Positions 31,547 to 38,758 of a stretch of 59,709 nucleotides of DNA are shown in pieces. The notes beneath the pieces are model-generated. The model did no database searches. It was not told where the DNA came from and saw nothing but the letters and a program-made list of their open reading frames with translations. This stretch comes from a virus, in the IMG/VR virus record IMGVR_UViG_3300024999_000116, positions 1-59,709 of that record. One strand, written 5' to 3'. The position numbers and the translations under genes are program-made. The first letter of the stretch is position 1. Every line of letters starts with the position of its first letter.

Positions 31547-32134
31547 GTGCTGATTTCTAATAACGAATTAATTGTTTTAGATCCTGGTCATGGCGGTTCA
31601 GATCCCGGAGCAGTAGGAAATGGTCTATTAGAAAAAAATCTAAACTGGGTAGTTGCCAATAAAATCAAAGAGAAGTTGGCTAAGTATAGCGTTCAAGTCA
31701 TGGTGCTGCAACCGTCCTGTACTAATCCAAGGTCAACGGCATCGGACGAATTAACCATACCTGTCAGAGAAGCAATTAAACTGAAAGCAGACTTCTTCCT
31801 TAGTATCCACACAAATGCCGGCAAGGGAACTGGTTTTGAAAGTTTCGTACACAATAAGGCCAGCAGGATAACTGATTTAATACGTAACATTATTCACGAT
31901 AATACGGCCCCGGTATTTACTAAAAACAATATGCCGGACAGAGGTAAGAAACGTGCCAATTTCTATGTGTTGCGGAAGATGCAGGAGGCAGGGATACCCG
32001 CCATGTTGATTGAAAACGGGTTTATCGACAATAAGAAGGATGCGGAGTTTTTAAAGGATTCGGTATTCCTTAATAAGTTGGCTAACGAGATTGCTTATGG
32101 TATTGTGTTAGCGTTTGATTTGAAGATTCGTTAG
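31547..32134 (+). CDS. N-acetylmuramoyl-L-alanine amidase (Amidase_3)
   Basis: The 195-residue protein has the zinc site of Amidase_3 enzymes: His in LDPGHGGSDPGA, Glu in LLEKNLNWVVA, His in SIHTNAG and the catalytic Glu in LIENGFIDN. It has no cell-wall-binding domain. It cleaves the peptide from muramic acid and serves as endolysin. GTG 31547 follows AGGAGGT by 7 nt. Confidence 0.9.
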   Translation: MLISNNELIVLDPGHGGSDPGAVGNGLLEKNLNWVVANKIKEKLAKYSVQVMVLQPSCTNPRSTASDELTIPVREAIKLKADFFLSIHTNAGKGTGFESFVHNKASRITDLIRNIIHDNTAPVFTKNNMPDRGKKRANFYVLRKMQEAGIPAMLIENGFIDNKKDAEFLKDSVFLNKLANEIAYGIVLAFDLKIR

Positions 32135-32147
32135 GTAGGTGATTTGA

Positions 32148-32474
32148 ATTATCCAGATTAAACTTTATAATAACGGTTACGAAATAATTGGTCACGCAGA
32201 ACCTAAAATATGTTCCGAAGTTTCAATTTTGGCATGGGCATGTGCTAATAGTATCTACAAGATAGATGAAAATAGCGAATATTATACCAGTAGTAACGAT
32301 AACCAACAAAACCCCCATGAAGGATATACTTATATGACATTTAATACAGAGATAGAAAAAGCTATGTGGATTTTTGGTGAATATAAGTATAGCCTGGAAA
32401 TTTGGGCAAGGGAAATGTGGAAAAATCACGATGTACAGATAACTTATATTGTTTTTGACTTAAAGGTGAGGTGA
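32148..32474 (+). CDS. Possible Prp-like protein with ATT start
   Basis: The 108-residue frame opens with ATT at 32148, right after an in-frame TGA and 5 nt behind AGGTGA; no ATG, GTG or TTG is near the ribosome site. The start contains GYEIIGHAEPKICSEVSILA, which resembles the GHA...C-x3-S active site of ribosomal-processing cysteine protease Prp, but with a shorter His-Cys distance. If real it could process a protein; the resemblance is tentative. Confidence 0.5.
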   Translation: MIQIKLYNNGYEIIGHAEPKICSEVSILAWACANSIYKIDENSEYYTSSNDNQQNPHEGYTYMTFNTEIEKAMWIFGEYKYSLEIWAREMWKNHDVQITYIVFDLKVR

Positions 32475-32478
32475 TAGC

Positions 32479-32703
32479 ATGAAAGAATTCACTAAGATGG
32501 ATTGGTTTTTTGCTGGGTGTATGGCAGTATGTCTGACTACATATCTATATACCTGTCTAATCGGTAAACCGCTAGACAACATAAAGGAACTGATATTTAT
32601 TTTCGGCACAAGTATAGGTTTGGCGACTGGTGGCAGGATGATCTACAATAATCTAGGTGCGGAAACGAATAAGGATACCGAGAAAACGGTTAAACTACAA
32701 TAA
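32479..32703 (+). CDS. Holin-like membrane protein
   Basis: The 74-residue protein has two membrane helices (WFFAGCMAVCLTTYLYTCLI; LIFIFGTSIGLATGG) and a charged tail, following the amidase and XhlA. It is the likely holin that times lysis. Confidence 0.65.
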   Translation: MKEFTKMDWFFAGCMAVCLTTYLYTCLIGKPLDNIKELIFIFGTSIGLATGGRMIYNNLGAETNKDTEKTVKLQ

Positions 32704-32723
32704 CGCGAATTAACTTTTTATAC

Positions 32724-32759
32724 CCCGGTGACCTTTATGGTTGCCGGGTTTTTATTTTT
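32724..32759 (+). terminator. Terminator of the lysis operon
   Basis: CCCGG (32724-32728) pairs with CCGGG (32744-32748), extended by inner pairs, then TTTTTATTTTT. Confidence 0.85.
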
Positions 32760-32763
32760 GCGC

Positions 32764-32939
32764 AAAAAAAAGAACGCTTTTGGCGTCCGTCTAAAAGGCT
32801 AAAATTTTTCAACGTGATGGCACTATTAGATTCAACAAAAACTATTTGTCCACGGAGGAAGTCACTTCCTTTCGTATCAGATTGTCGGAGTAACCGCCGT
32901 GTGCGCTTGTCACGAGATGACAGAGGCGTAGCGGTTGAT
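32764..32939 (-). ncRNA. Leftward small RNA A
   Basis: Between a strong leftward promoter and a terminator (ACGC/GCGT stem, eight U, 32764-32787) lie about 175 nt without a gene. The 5' part folds as AACCGC/GCGGTT (32931-32936 with 32892-32897), enclosing a junction TACGCCTCT and hairpin TGTCA/TGACA; a GGAAG/CTTCC hairpin follows. The same junction motif recurs in the tRNA-Asn leader. Confidence 0.6.
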
Positions 32940-32945
32940 GTAGAT

Positions 32946-32974
32946 ATTATACCACTCAGTTAATTATATTGCAA
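32946..32974 (-). promoter_or_regulatory. Promoter of small RNA A
   Basis: On the minus strand TTGCAA (32969-32974), 17 nt and TATAAT (32946-32951). The folded part of the RNA would begin about 3 nt after the predicted start. Confidence 0.8.
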
Positions 32975-32993
32975 CCGTTTTAGGTATAGGTAT

Positions 32994-33005
32994 ACTGTAT
33001 ACAGT
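32994..33005. promoter_or_regulatory. Palindromic operator candidate
   Basis: ACTGTATACAGT is a perfect 12-bp palindrome 20 nt upstream of the small RNA A promoter and just behind the Tad2-like gene's terminator. Confidence 0.4.
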
Positions 33006-33015
33006 TTATGGGGAA

Positions 33016-33045
33016 ATAAAAAACTCCCTCAGTTAGAGAGAGTTT
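33016..33045 (-). terminator. Terminator of the Tad2-like gene
   Basis: Leftward, AACTCTCTC pairs with GAGGGAGTT, followed by TTTTATTT. Confidence 0.8.
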
Positions 33046-33053
33046 GTGTGTTG

Positions 33054-33524
33054 TTAGTTGACTATTTCCCAATCATCGGCAAGCACATCAAGGGTGTTGG
33101 GTGTATACATGAAATGCGATCCTGTTGCCATTTTCATTTGAAGGTACGGTTCACATTTAAACAAGTCACCTTCAGTCATGCCCCATGCTTTTGCAGTTTG
33201 AGCGTTACACGGTATGCCCTGCGGATAACCTTTCTGATAGACGATAAACATACCTTTACCATTCCAACCAGAACGAGCAACCTTAAATCCTTGCTTCATG
33301 GCTTCTATTGCCAATCCAAATGTCATGCCGTTAGTTTTGCGATACGCTTCGTCGAATTGTTTTTTAGGCGACCAACTTACATATCCATCGGGATACTTTA
33401 CTAAATACCCATTACCCTCGCTGTCTGCATTGGAAGTGTCAATAGGTCTTTGTAGAGTTACTCCTGCTACTTCCGCTGTCATTGGTCCTGCTTCAATAAT
33501 TTTAACTCCGATATATTTATCCAT
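33054..33524 (-). CDS. Tad2-like (DUF2829) anti-Thoeris protein
   Basis: In this 156-residue protein, residues 70-156 match the DUF2829/Tad2 pattern: FGLAIEAMKQGFKVARSGWN, a FIVYQKGYPQGIP stretch, and an end with FMYTPNTLDVLADDW. Tad2 proteins bind the gcADPR signal made by Thoeris defence. Residues 1-65 are a separate small phage domain (KYPDGYVSWSPKKQFDEAY). ATG 33524 follows GGAGGG. Own promoter, own terminator and leftward orientation mark it as an independent accessory gene. Confidence 0.75.
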   Translation of the reverse strand: MDKYIGVKIIEAGPMTAEVAGVTLQRPIDTSNADSEGNGYLVKYPDGYVSWSPKKQFDEAYRKTNGMTFGLAIEAMKQGFKVARSGWNGKGMFIVYQKGYPQGIPCNAQTAKAWGMTEGDLFKCEPYLQMKMATGSHFMYTPNTLDVLADDWEIVN

Positions 33525-33560
33525 TATCTTATCCCTCCATAGTTCTCTATTAGTCATTCA

Positions 33561-33589
33561 ATTATACTACCAAGCAAATAAAAATTCAA
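33561..33589 (-). promoter_or_regulatory. Promoter of the Tad2-like gene
   Basis: Leftward TTGAAT (33584-33589), 17 nt, TATAAT (33561-33566). AAACGG precedes the -35 box here and at the small RNA A promoter, and CATAC-G-GTATG dyads lie just upstream. Confidence 0.8.
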
Positions 33590-33705
33590 CCGTTTACAGC
33601 AAACTCATACCGTATGCAGGATAAATAATGTTTGATGTAGAATAACTATAATACATCTTCTGATTGTCTTACTAGCATAAAATAATCCGAAGTATATCTA
33701 CAAAC

Positions 33706-33742
33706 AAAGGTCAACCTTCCACGGTCTGACCTCTTTTTTTTT
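33706..33742 (+). terminator. Terminator-like hairpin
   Basis: AGGTCA and TGACCT arms are followed on the plus strand by CTTTTTTTT. It can also work leftward for the XRE pseudogene. I see nothing else in 33590-33749. Confidence 0.6.
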
Positions 33743-33749
33743 GGTATAA

Positions 33750-34082
33750 TCATTCACCATCATACCACTTCCCGTTAATCATAACAGAACAGCCATCACT
33801 ACCGCACATAAATATTGGACCTTTTAAAAATTCAGTATAAGTTGGTTTCTTGTAGAAAAATCTAATTGGAAAGTCAAGTATTTATGTGCGGTAGTGAAGT
33901 AGCGACTCAGGTATAGGTTTTTTATCAATCTCATATTCGTTCAGTTGAAAAGTAGATATATTTAACTTTTCAGCCAACTCCCTTTTATAAAACCCTCTCG
34001 ACTCTCTCGCTTCCTTGATATTTTCTCCATGTATTTTCAGTTTATAAAGTTTCATCTTTTGAAAATCATTAATTATCTCCAC
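33750..34082 (-). pseudogene. XRE regulator interrupted by a stop inside an inverted copy
   Basis: The first 66 codons encode a helix-turn-helix protein (SRGFYKRELAEKLNISTFQL) that stops at TAA 33882-33884. The same frame continues for 44 more sense codons to TGA at 33750 with protein-like sequence (ILDFPIRFFYKKPTYTEFLK, then GPIFMCGSDG), as usual for long XRE proteins. The stop lies in a stretch that is the exact reverse complement of downstream codons (IFMCGSD), so a templated mutation probably replaced the original codons. Confidence 0.75.
33796..33897. repeat. 19-bp perfect inverted repeat
   Basis: 33796-33814 is the reverse complement of 33879-33897, 64 nt apart. Neither arm looks like a terminator. 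One arm encodes conserved residues of the XRE gene; the other creates its stop codon. Confidence 0.9.
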
Positions 34083-34094
34083 TCCCCCTCCATT

Positions 34095-34421
34095 AAAACA
34101 AAACTCCCCTAAATTAATAGGAGAGTTTGCCCACCCTCAATGCCTGCGCCTGCATCTCTTGGGTTGTGTCTGCCGTTTGGTGTAACCGCTTCCATGGAGT
34201 GATCCGGCAGTTTATTATGTCTGACCGTTGTTGTCGTTTTAAGCGGGCAAGAAATTTCATCTTGCATGTACGGAGCAGTAAAACTGTCTTGGATTCCGCA
34301 CTTCTTTCGTAGTGTCTTATTCCACCACCGCTTAATTTTCCATAACCTTTGTGTCACAGATTATCTCTGCACCTCTAACCACGCCCGCAGTTCGGTTATA
34401 GAACAAGTGCCTGCTAAGTAC
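34095..34421 (-). ncRNA. Leftward RNA B
   Basis: This is a unit of about 325 nt from the promoter at 34428-34456 to a terminator (AAACTC/GAGTTT, then TTTTGTTTT, 34095-34128). The RNA can form a TATAACC/GGTTATG stem around a CAGA/TCTG hairpin, and a 7-bp GTGCGGA/TCCGTAC stem around CAGT/ACTG. A GTG-started 82-codon frame (34109-34357) has no ribosome site, so a structured RNA is preferred. It resembles no RNA I know. Confidence 0.5.
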
Positions 34422-34427
34422 ATAAAC

Positions 34428-34456
34428 ATTATACCATCATTTAAAAACACTTTCAA
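34428..34456 (-). promoter_or_regulatory. Promoter of RNA B
   Basis: Leftward TTGAAA (34451-34456), 17 nt, TATAAT (34428-34433). Confidence 0.85.
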
Positions 34457-34488
34457 CTGTTTTACGTAAATTTACCTGACCAGTGACA

Positions 34489-34516
34489 GAAAAAAACAGC
34501 ATTTAGCACATGCTGT
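34489..34516 (-). terminator. Terminator of the tRNA-Asn unit
   Basis: ACAGCAT (34510-34516 read leftward) pairs with ATGCTGT (34496-34502), then seven U. Confidence 0.9.
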
Positions 34517-34582
34517 CAAAAGAATGATTTATTAAAATCGGTCGAGTCCGATCAAGACCTATCTACCCTTCTTAGGGGTTAC

Positions 34583-34658
34583 TGGCTGTGAAGGTAGGTC
34601 TCGAACCTACGACAAGTTGATTAACAGTCAACCACTCTACCTACTAAACTACTTCACA
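34583..34658 (-). tRNA. tRNA-Asn (GTT)
   Basis: The 76-nt cloverleaf has a 7-bp acceptor TGTGAAG/CTTCACA, discriminator G and encoded CCA. The anticodon arm is GTTGA-CTGTTAA-TCAAC with anticodon GTT, the T arm GTAGG-TTCGAGA-CCTAC. The D stem (GTTT/GAGT) relies on G-U pairs but the GG of the D loop is kept. It has its own promoter and terminator and is probably functional. Confidence 0.92.
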
Positions 34659-34665
34659 GTAAATG

Positions 34666-34722
34666 TCCCACCCTGGTAAGCATTGTCTGTACGATACGTA
34701 ACATACAAGAGGCGTAGTGGGA
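34666..34722 (-). ncRNA. Structured leader of the tRNA-Asn transcript
   Basis: TCCCAC (34717-34722 read leftward) pairs with GTGGGA (34666-34671), enclosing TACGCCTCT (34708-34716) and a hairpin closed by TTGT/ACAA. The position just after the start point and the junction TACGCCTCT match small RNA A, though the stems differ in sequence. It may be a processing or regulatory element. Confidence 0.5.
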
Positions 34723-34733
34723 TCTGTTAAGAC

Positions 34734-34762
34734 ATTATACCACCATCCAAAATACATTTCAA
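34734..34762 (-). promoter_or_regulatory. Promoter of the tRNA-Asn unit
   Basis: Leftward TTGAAA (34757-34762), 17 nt, TATAAT (34734-34739). Confidence 0.85.
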
Positions 34763-34848
34763 CTATTTTCCCTAAAACTTACCTGAAATATGGACAAATT
34801 CACCCTGCATAAACTTAACGAACAGCATAGCGAACGGAGGTGTATTGA

Positions 34849-35094
34849 ATGACCAAAATAACAGACGTTGATAGATTTATATTAGAAGGTTTTTGTGAAT
34901 ATAGAAATTGCACTGAAAACGCAGAAGGATTTTGTCATTTATGGAAATACTTACATGATGATGATTTTTTTATAGACATTGACGGGAATTGCTCAGAATC
35001 ATGCCTATCTTTTGAATATTGTAAAGTGTGTGGAGCAGAAAAAGTATTTATTAGAGACGTAGAAAGACATTGCTGTCGGAGGTGTGATTTATGA
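34849..35094 (+). CDS. Cys-rich small protein
   Basis: The 81-residue product has ten Cys, including CKVCGAEK and CCRRC at the end, and is probably zinc-binding. It is coupled to the FtsK-like gene by ATGA. The function is unknown. Confidence 0.6.
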   Translation: MTKITDVDRFILEGFCEYRNCTENAEGFCHLWKYLHDDDFFIDIDGNCSESCLSFEYCKVCGAEKVFIRDVERHCCRRCDL

Positions 35095-36224
35095 AGAAAA
35101 AACAAAAACAGAACCTTCTTGCCGATGGTATAGATGCCCTAAAAATAGCCTACAGACACCGTAAAGGCAACGAAATACCTGCAACCATACTAGACACTAT
35201 CGACATACTTTATCCACCGGATAAACCCCGTATATTGCCAATAAGGAAGGGGATTAAGAAAACTCCTACAGGTTGGCACATGATATTTACTATGCGCCCT
35301 GGTACAAATTTCAGCACTCTTAAAAATCAGCAGGACTACTTCGAGGATGCTACCGGATTGAATGTTGAAATGACTAAAAAGGGGAGGTTTTTGCACATGA
35401 ACATAAACACTAACGAGATACCTAGTAAGTTAGAATACATTTGGGATTATAGTGGCAAACTAGATTTACCTATACCTGTTGGCATTAGTAAGCAGGGGTT
35501 AGAGGTGCTACCGCTTGAAGAATCTCCACACTTACTTATTGCCGGAGTGCCGGGGTATGGTAAATCTAATTTCCTGCACGTTTTAATTAACTCCCTACTG
35601 CCAGTAGCACGAATAGGCATTATCGACTTAAAGCGGTTAGAATTTGCCTACCTAAAGGATTATGCGGCATTAGCAAAGACAGAGGAAGAAGCATTGTTGT
35701 TGATGCAGTCTATCGAAAAAGGCATGGAGCAGCGCATAAGAACGCTTGAAAAGGCAAAGGTAGTTAAAATCCAGGACTATAACAAAACAGCAAAAGAACC
35801 ATTGCCTTTTATTGTTGTCGTGATCGATGAATTAGCGGAAATATCCTGCAAAGATACAATCAAGTTAGTTGACCGCATAACCCGACTTGCCCGGGCGGTT
35901 GGAATATCAGTAGTAGCGGCAACACAAAGACCTTCAACAAAAGTTTTACCGGGTGACACCCGGGCAATGTTCCAGGCCCGATTGTGCTTTCAAGTTGCCG
36001 ATGAATTAAATAGTCGCATGGTGTTAGGTGAAACTTGTTCACTTGCCGCACACTTGCCAGGGATAAAAGGTAGAGCGATCTATAAATTCGGTATGGATAC
36101 AAAGGAAGTCCAGACAATGCACCTGCCGGTCAAACAGGCAAAAAATCTATTGAAGGGCAGGGATATGGATGTTTTTAGTGAGTGGTGCAATGTCGCACAG
36201 AAAACACGGTTATTGCCGCGATAA
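35091..36224 (+). CDS. FtsK/SpoIIIE-type DNA-pumping ATPase
   Basis: The 377-residue protein has Walker A GVPGYGKS (about residue 160), IDLKRLEF, Walker B IVVVIDELAE and the ATQRPS motif of FtsK-HerA ATPases. There is no membrane domain. Such short FtsK-like proteins accompany replication-relaxation genes on phage-plasmids and mobilisable elements, where they help replicate or move DNA. The relaxation gene overlaps its end. Confidence 0.85.
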   Translation: MKKKQKQNLLADGIDALKIAYRHRKGNEIPATILDTIDILYPPDKPRILPIRKGIKKTPTGWHMIFTMRPGTNFSTLKNQQDYFEDATGLNVEMTKKGRFLHMNINTNEIPSKLEYIWDYSGKLDLPIPVGISKQGLEVLPLEESPHLLIAGVPGYGKSNFLHVLINSLLPVARIGIIDLKRLEFAYLKDYAALAKTEEEALLLMQSIEKGMEQRIRTLEKAKVVKIQDYNKTAKEPLPFIVVVIDELAEISCKDTIKLVDRITRLARAVGISVVAATQRPSTKVLPGDTRAMFQARLCFQVADELNSRMVLGETCSLAAHLPGIKGRAIYKFGMDTKEVQTMHLPVKQAKNLLKGRDMDVFSEWCNVAQKTRLLPR

Positions 36225-36846
36225 CGCTGTTGTATGGCGTGTAGGTAGTCATAAATGCCTTAATGCCGAACAAGTGCAGGTATTACTATTCCCATTAACC
36301 GCATCCGGCAAAAGGAAGAGTCAGCAGAGATTAAAGAGGTTAACTGACCAATTAAGGTTACGGCGTTTCCGCTATTCGCTGGAAGAACCTTATGCCTACT
36401 TTCATAAGGAAATTAAACAGATAGAACATACCGTTTTACTTAATTGGGCGGTTATTTGGATAGAGCGAAACTTAAAGTCATGGGAAGAAATTTACTCCGT
36501 AGATTTTAATTATGACATGAAAATACTAATTGCAGATAGTTTTATTGCTATCAAAAACACAATCACGGGTAGTTTTAGGTTTCTATTTATCGAAATGGAT
36601 ATTCATCATCCCGGCAATGAATTTGATAAGGTCCGTAAATACAATAAGTTGTATGATAATTTACCGGATCAGTGGTGGGTTAAAAGCACCAAGAGATTTC
36701 CTGCTGTTTTATTGGTCACGAATGACGAGCGCAAATTAAAGGAAATTAATAAGTTAATTAAGTCGGAGAATAAAAACGGACTGGAGTTTAAAAGTTATAT
36801 TGTGGGAGATTTAAGAAAAGAGGTTATGGTAATAAGGGAGGTTTAA
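36169..36846 (+). CDS. Replication-relaxation family protein
   Basis: The 225-residue protein has a helix-turn-helix start (HKCLNAEQVQVLLFPLTASG) and a core with FRFLFIEMDIHHPGNEFDKV and a PAVLLVTNDERKLKEI end, as in the Replic_Relax family. That family is found with FtsK-like ATPases and is related to nicking/relaxase functions. The start may be ATG 36169 or 36190, both inside the FtsK gene. Confidence 0.7.
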   Translation: MFLVSGAMSHRKHGYCRDNAVVWRVGSHKCLNAEQVQVLLFPLTASGKRKSQQRLKRLTDQLRLRRFRYSLEEPYAYFHKEIKQIEHTVLLNWAVIWIERNLKSWEEIYSVDFNYDMKILIADSFIAIKNTITGSFRFLFIEMDIHHPGNEFDKVRKYNKLYDNLPDQWWVKSTKRFPAVLLVTNDERKLKEINKLIKSENKNGLEFKSYIVGDLRKEVMVIREV

Positions 36847-36853
36847 GTTAATT

Positions 36854-37300
36854 ATGCTTATACAAGTACCTGCTGCTACAAAAGTGATTGGCCTAATTAT
36901 GGTAGCTTTTATGTCCATATCTGGCTTAATTAGTATAGACAGACATGACGTTATTGTTCGTAAAGATAAGAGTAAGAACTGTACCACATATGAAATTATC
37001 ACAAATGAAAAAGGCAAAATATACGAAGTTACCGTTGTAGAATATATAGAGGAAAGTGGAAGTTGGTTTGATTGTCCAGACGTTATTATTAAAGATAAAA
37101 GTACAACTAAAGAATGGGTTGAAACAGGTTTTGGACACGAAACATCATGGGGAGATTTCTATAAAAAATTAGCTAGTGATGAAAAAGTCAATATAGATAG
37201 ACTGATTGATTTTTTAGGGAGAGACTATGAGGTTGTTAAGCGTGATCTAGATAAGCAAGCACTAAAAACAAGAGTTAATGAGAGATGGTTTAATAAATAA
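36854..37300 (+). CDS. Membrane-anchored hypothetical protein
   Basis: The 148-residue protein has one N-terminal hydrophobic helix (TKVIGLIMVAFMSISGLI) and a charged soluble domain. No family is recognised. It sits between relaxation and pilin-like genes. Confidence 0.55.
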   Translation: MLIQVPAATKVIGLIMVAFMSISGLISIDRHDVIVRKDKSKNCTTYEIITNEKGKIYEVTVVEYIEESGSWFDCPDVIIKDKSTTKEWVETGFGHETSWGDFYKKLASDEKVNIDRLIDFLGRDYEVVKRDLDKQALKTRVNERWFNK

Positions 37301-37321
37301 CTTACGCCGGGAGGTTTTGGA

Positions 37322-37618
37322 GTGAAGTATATTGCGGCGATAATTGGGTTATTATTATCTCCAACGGTTGCGTTTGCATTATCAGAAGGTTTGCGTAACA
37401 CGATGGCAAATACCTTTGGTTGGGGTGGTGTTGGTAATAAGATAGTCATTCTTATGGTAATAGCGGTTGGTAGTTGGGTTGCTGAAATGGTTGCCGGTGC
37501 TGTCGGTAAGGGTAACTTTTGTGCCGTAATAAAAATAGTAGCAACATTTCTGGCCATAATATTAGTTATCGGGGTTGCCTTAGATTTACTAGATCACGTA
37601 TCAAGAATATTTGTGTAG
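37322..37618 (+). CDS. Membrane protein with signal peptide
   Basis: The 98-residue protein has a signal-like start (YIAAIIGLLLSPTVAFAL) and two further helices, a plan shared with VirB2/TrbC-type pilins. It starts with GTG after GGGAGG. A transfer role is possible only by context. Confidence 0.55.
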   Translation: MKYIAAIIGLLLSPTVAFALSEGLRNTMANTFGWGGVGNKIVILMVIAVGSWVAEMVAGAVGKGNFCAVIKIVATFLAIILVIGVALDLLDHVSRIFV

Positions 37619-37626
37619 GTGATACT

Positions 37627-37848
37627 ATGTTTACGATTATACAGGTTATAGTTTTTGTCATTGTCTGTGTATGTCTGCCTGAGTTGATGCTGTTGGCGTT
37701 GATTGGTCTAATTGGTTTCATAGTATGTAAGGTGACAAATAGAAGAAGTATAGGGCAAATGATACTGCTATTAGTTGTATTTCTAGGATTGGATATTATT
37801 GTTAGTAAAGTGCAGGAGATAATTGACTTCGGGAAGTTCGTTAATTAA
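37627..37848 (+). CDS. Small membrane protein
   Basis: The 73-residue product has two to three hydrophobic helices (FTIIQVIVFVIVCVCLPELM; LLLVVFLGLDIIV). AGGTGA precedes ATG 37627. It is co-transcribed with the preceding membrane gene. Confidence 0.6.
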   Translation: MFTIIQVIVFVIVCVCLPELMLLALIGLIGFIVCKVTNRRSIGQMILLLVVFLGLDIIVSKVQEIIDFGKFVN

Positions 37849-38079
37849 TGAGTTGGCCGGTTATGCGGTCAATCAGTCAGTCAACTTGTCCACGTTTCGC
37901 GCTGCTGATATAATCAGTTGTTCCTCCTGATTATATACCGGAATTTTATGCTTGTCCATTTTACCGTATTTGCTGACTTTTTAGAGTGTTATTCGTTCTC
38001 TAGATATGTAGGGGTGCGAGTAGATAAACGAACGGAGAACGATTAGCGTGACGAATAATTTAAAAGGAGTTGTTTTTGT
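37849..38079 (+). promoter_or_regulatory. Intergenic region with promoter and hairpins
   Basis: TTGTCC-17-TATAAT is a plus-strand promoter around 37880-37908. The same TATAATCAG forms a 9-bp hairpin with CTGATTATA just downstream. Further on, TCGTTCTC pairs with GAGAACGA across about 34 nt (around 37999-38045). This suggests a folded leader of about 130 nt before the small gene at 38080. Confidence 0.5.
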
Positions 38080-38277
38080 ATGAAAAGAGAAGAATTTGAG
38101 AAATTTTCACAATTTACTGAGGAAAAAATAAACGAATTAGAATTCGCAGACATAGACATTGAAGAAAAATTCGACAGGATAATGAACGTATGTTTTGCGC
38201 TGCTCAATATGTGCGATGCTTTTGTTGATATTATGTCGGATGAAGAATTAGAGGGAATTAAGTTAACTCAGGAATAG
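38080..38277 (+). CDS. Small acidic helical protein
   Basis: The 65-residue product has about one third Glu/Asp and no Pro. It could be an anti-repressor-like or DNA-mimic protein, but no family is recognised. AAAAGGAG precedes the ATG. Confidence 0.6.
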   Translation: MKREEFEKFSQFTEEKINELEFADIDIEEKFDRIMNVCFALLNMCDAFVDIMSDEELEGIKLTQE

Positions 38278-38284
38278 GAAAGCT

Positions 38285-38311
38285 TGTAACCCGAAAGGGT
38301 TATTTTTTTTC
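38285..38311 (+). terminator. Intrinsic terminator
   Basis: AACCC-GAAA-GGGTT followed by ATTTTTTTT. Confidence 0.9.
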
Positions 38312-38343
38312 GGTACATTTGTGCTGGATACGGTAGAAAAGTA

Positions 38344-38372
38344 TTGCATTGTATATCTAAACGGTATATAAT
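38344..38372 (+). promoter_or_regulatory. Promoter of the small-gene cluster
   Basis: TTGCAT (38344-38349), 17 nt, TATAAT (38367-38372). It would drive the RHH gene and the rightward cluster to about 43 kb. Confidence 0.8.
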
Positions 38373-38391
38373 ATATGTGAGGTGATAAATA

Positions 38392-38523
38392 TTGAAACGC
38401 CGTAATATTTTTATGGATGATGAAAGATACGAGAAACTAAAGGGGGAAGCGGAAAAACAGAAGTTGAAAGTCTCTGAGTTGATACGCCGTATTATTGATG
38501 AATGGTTGAAGAAAAGGAGGTAG
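38392..38523 (+). CDS. Ribbon-helix-helix regulator
   Basis: The 43-residue RHH protein (MKRRNIFMDDERYEKLKGEA; then KVSELIRRIIDEWL) has a TTG start after GAGGTGATAA. As the first gene behind the promoter it probably autoregulates the cluster. Confidence 0.75.
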   Translation: MKRRNIFMDDERYEKLKGEAEKQKLKVSELIRRIIDEWLKKRR

Positions 38524-38527
38524 GGAA

Positions 38528-38758
38528 ATGTCTGATGATTTTATTACCTGCGGAGATTGCGAGTGTCAAGATAGTGAATTTGGTTGCAGTCAACTCAGCG
38601 ACACTAAAAGATGTGAGAGTTTTGGTAGTCCTGACGGCATGGATGGTTCCTGTCATTATTGCTCCGAAGATAATAAAGATTTATTTGAAAGATGTATTGA
38701 ATATAGTGACAGAGATATTAAGCCAAAGAAAGTTAAGGAGGAAACCAGTGAGCGATAA
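38528..38758 (+). CDS. Cys-rich small protein
   Basis: The 76-residue acidic product has eight Cys in close pairs (ITCGDCECQDS; SCHYCSED). Zinc binding is likely; the role is unknown. Confidence 0.6.
   Translation: MSDDFITCGDCECQDSEFGCSQLSDTKRCESFGSPDGMDGSCHYCSEDNKDLFERCIEYSDRDIKPKKVKEETSER

Noticed and set aside
34109-34357. An 82-codon leftward frame inside RNA B
   Set aside because: It has a GTG start without a ribosome site and no recognisable family, and the region folds well as RNA. A short protein cannot be fully excluded.
34540-34556. Second tRNA near the tRNA-Asn gene
   Set aside because: ATCGG/CCGAT resembles a T arm, but the loop is one base short and no other arms are present.
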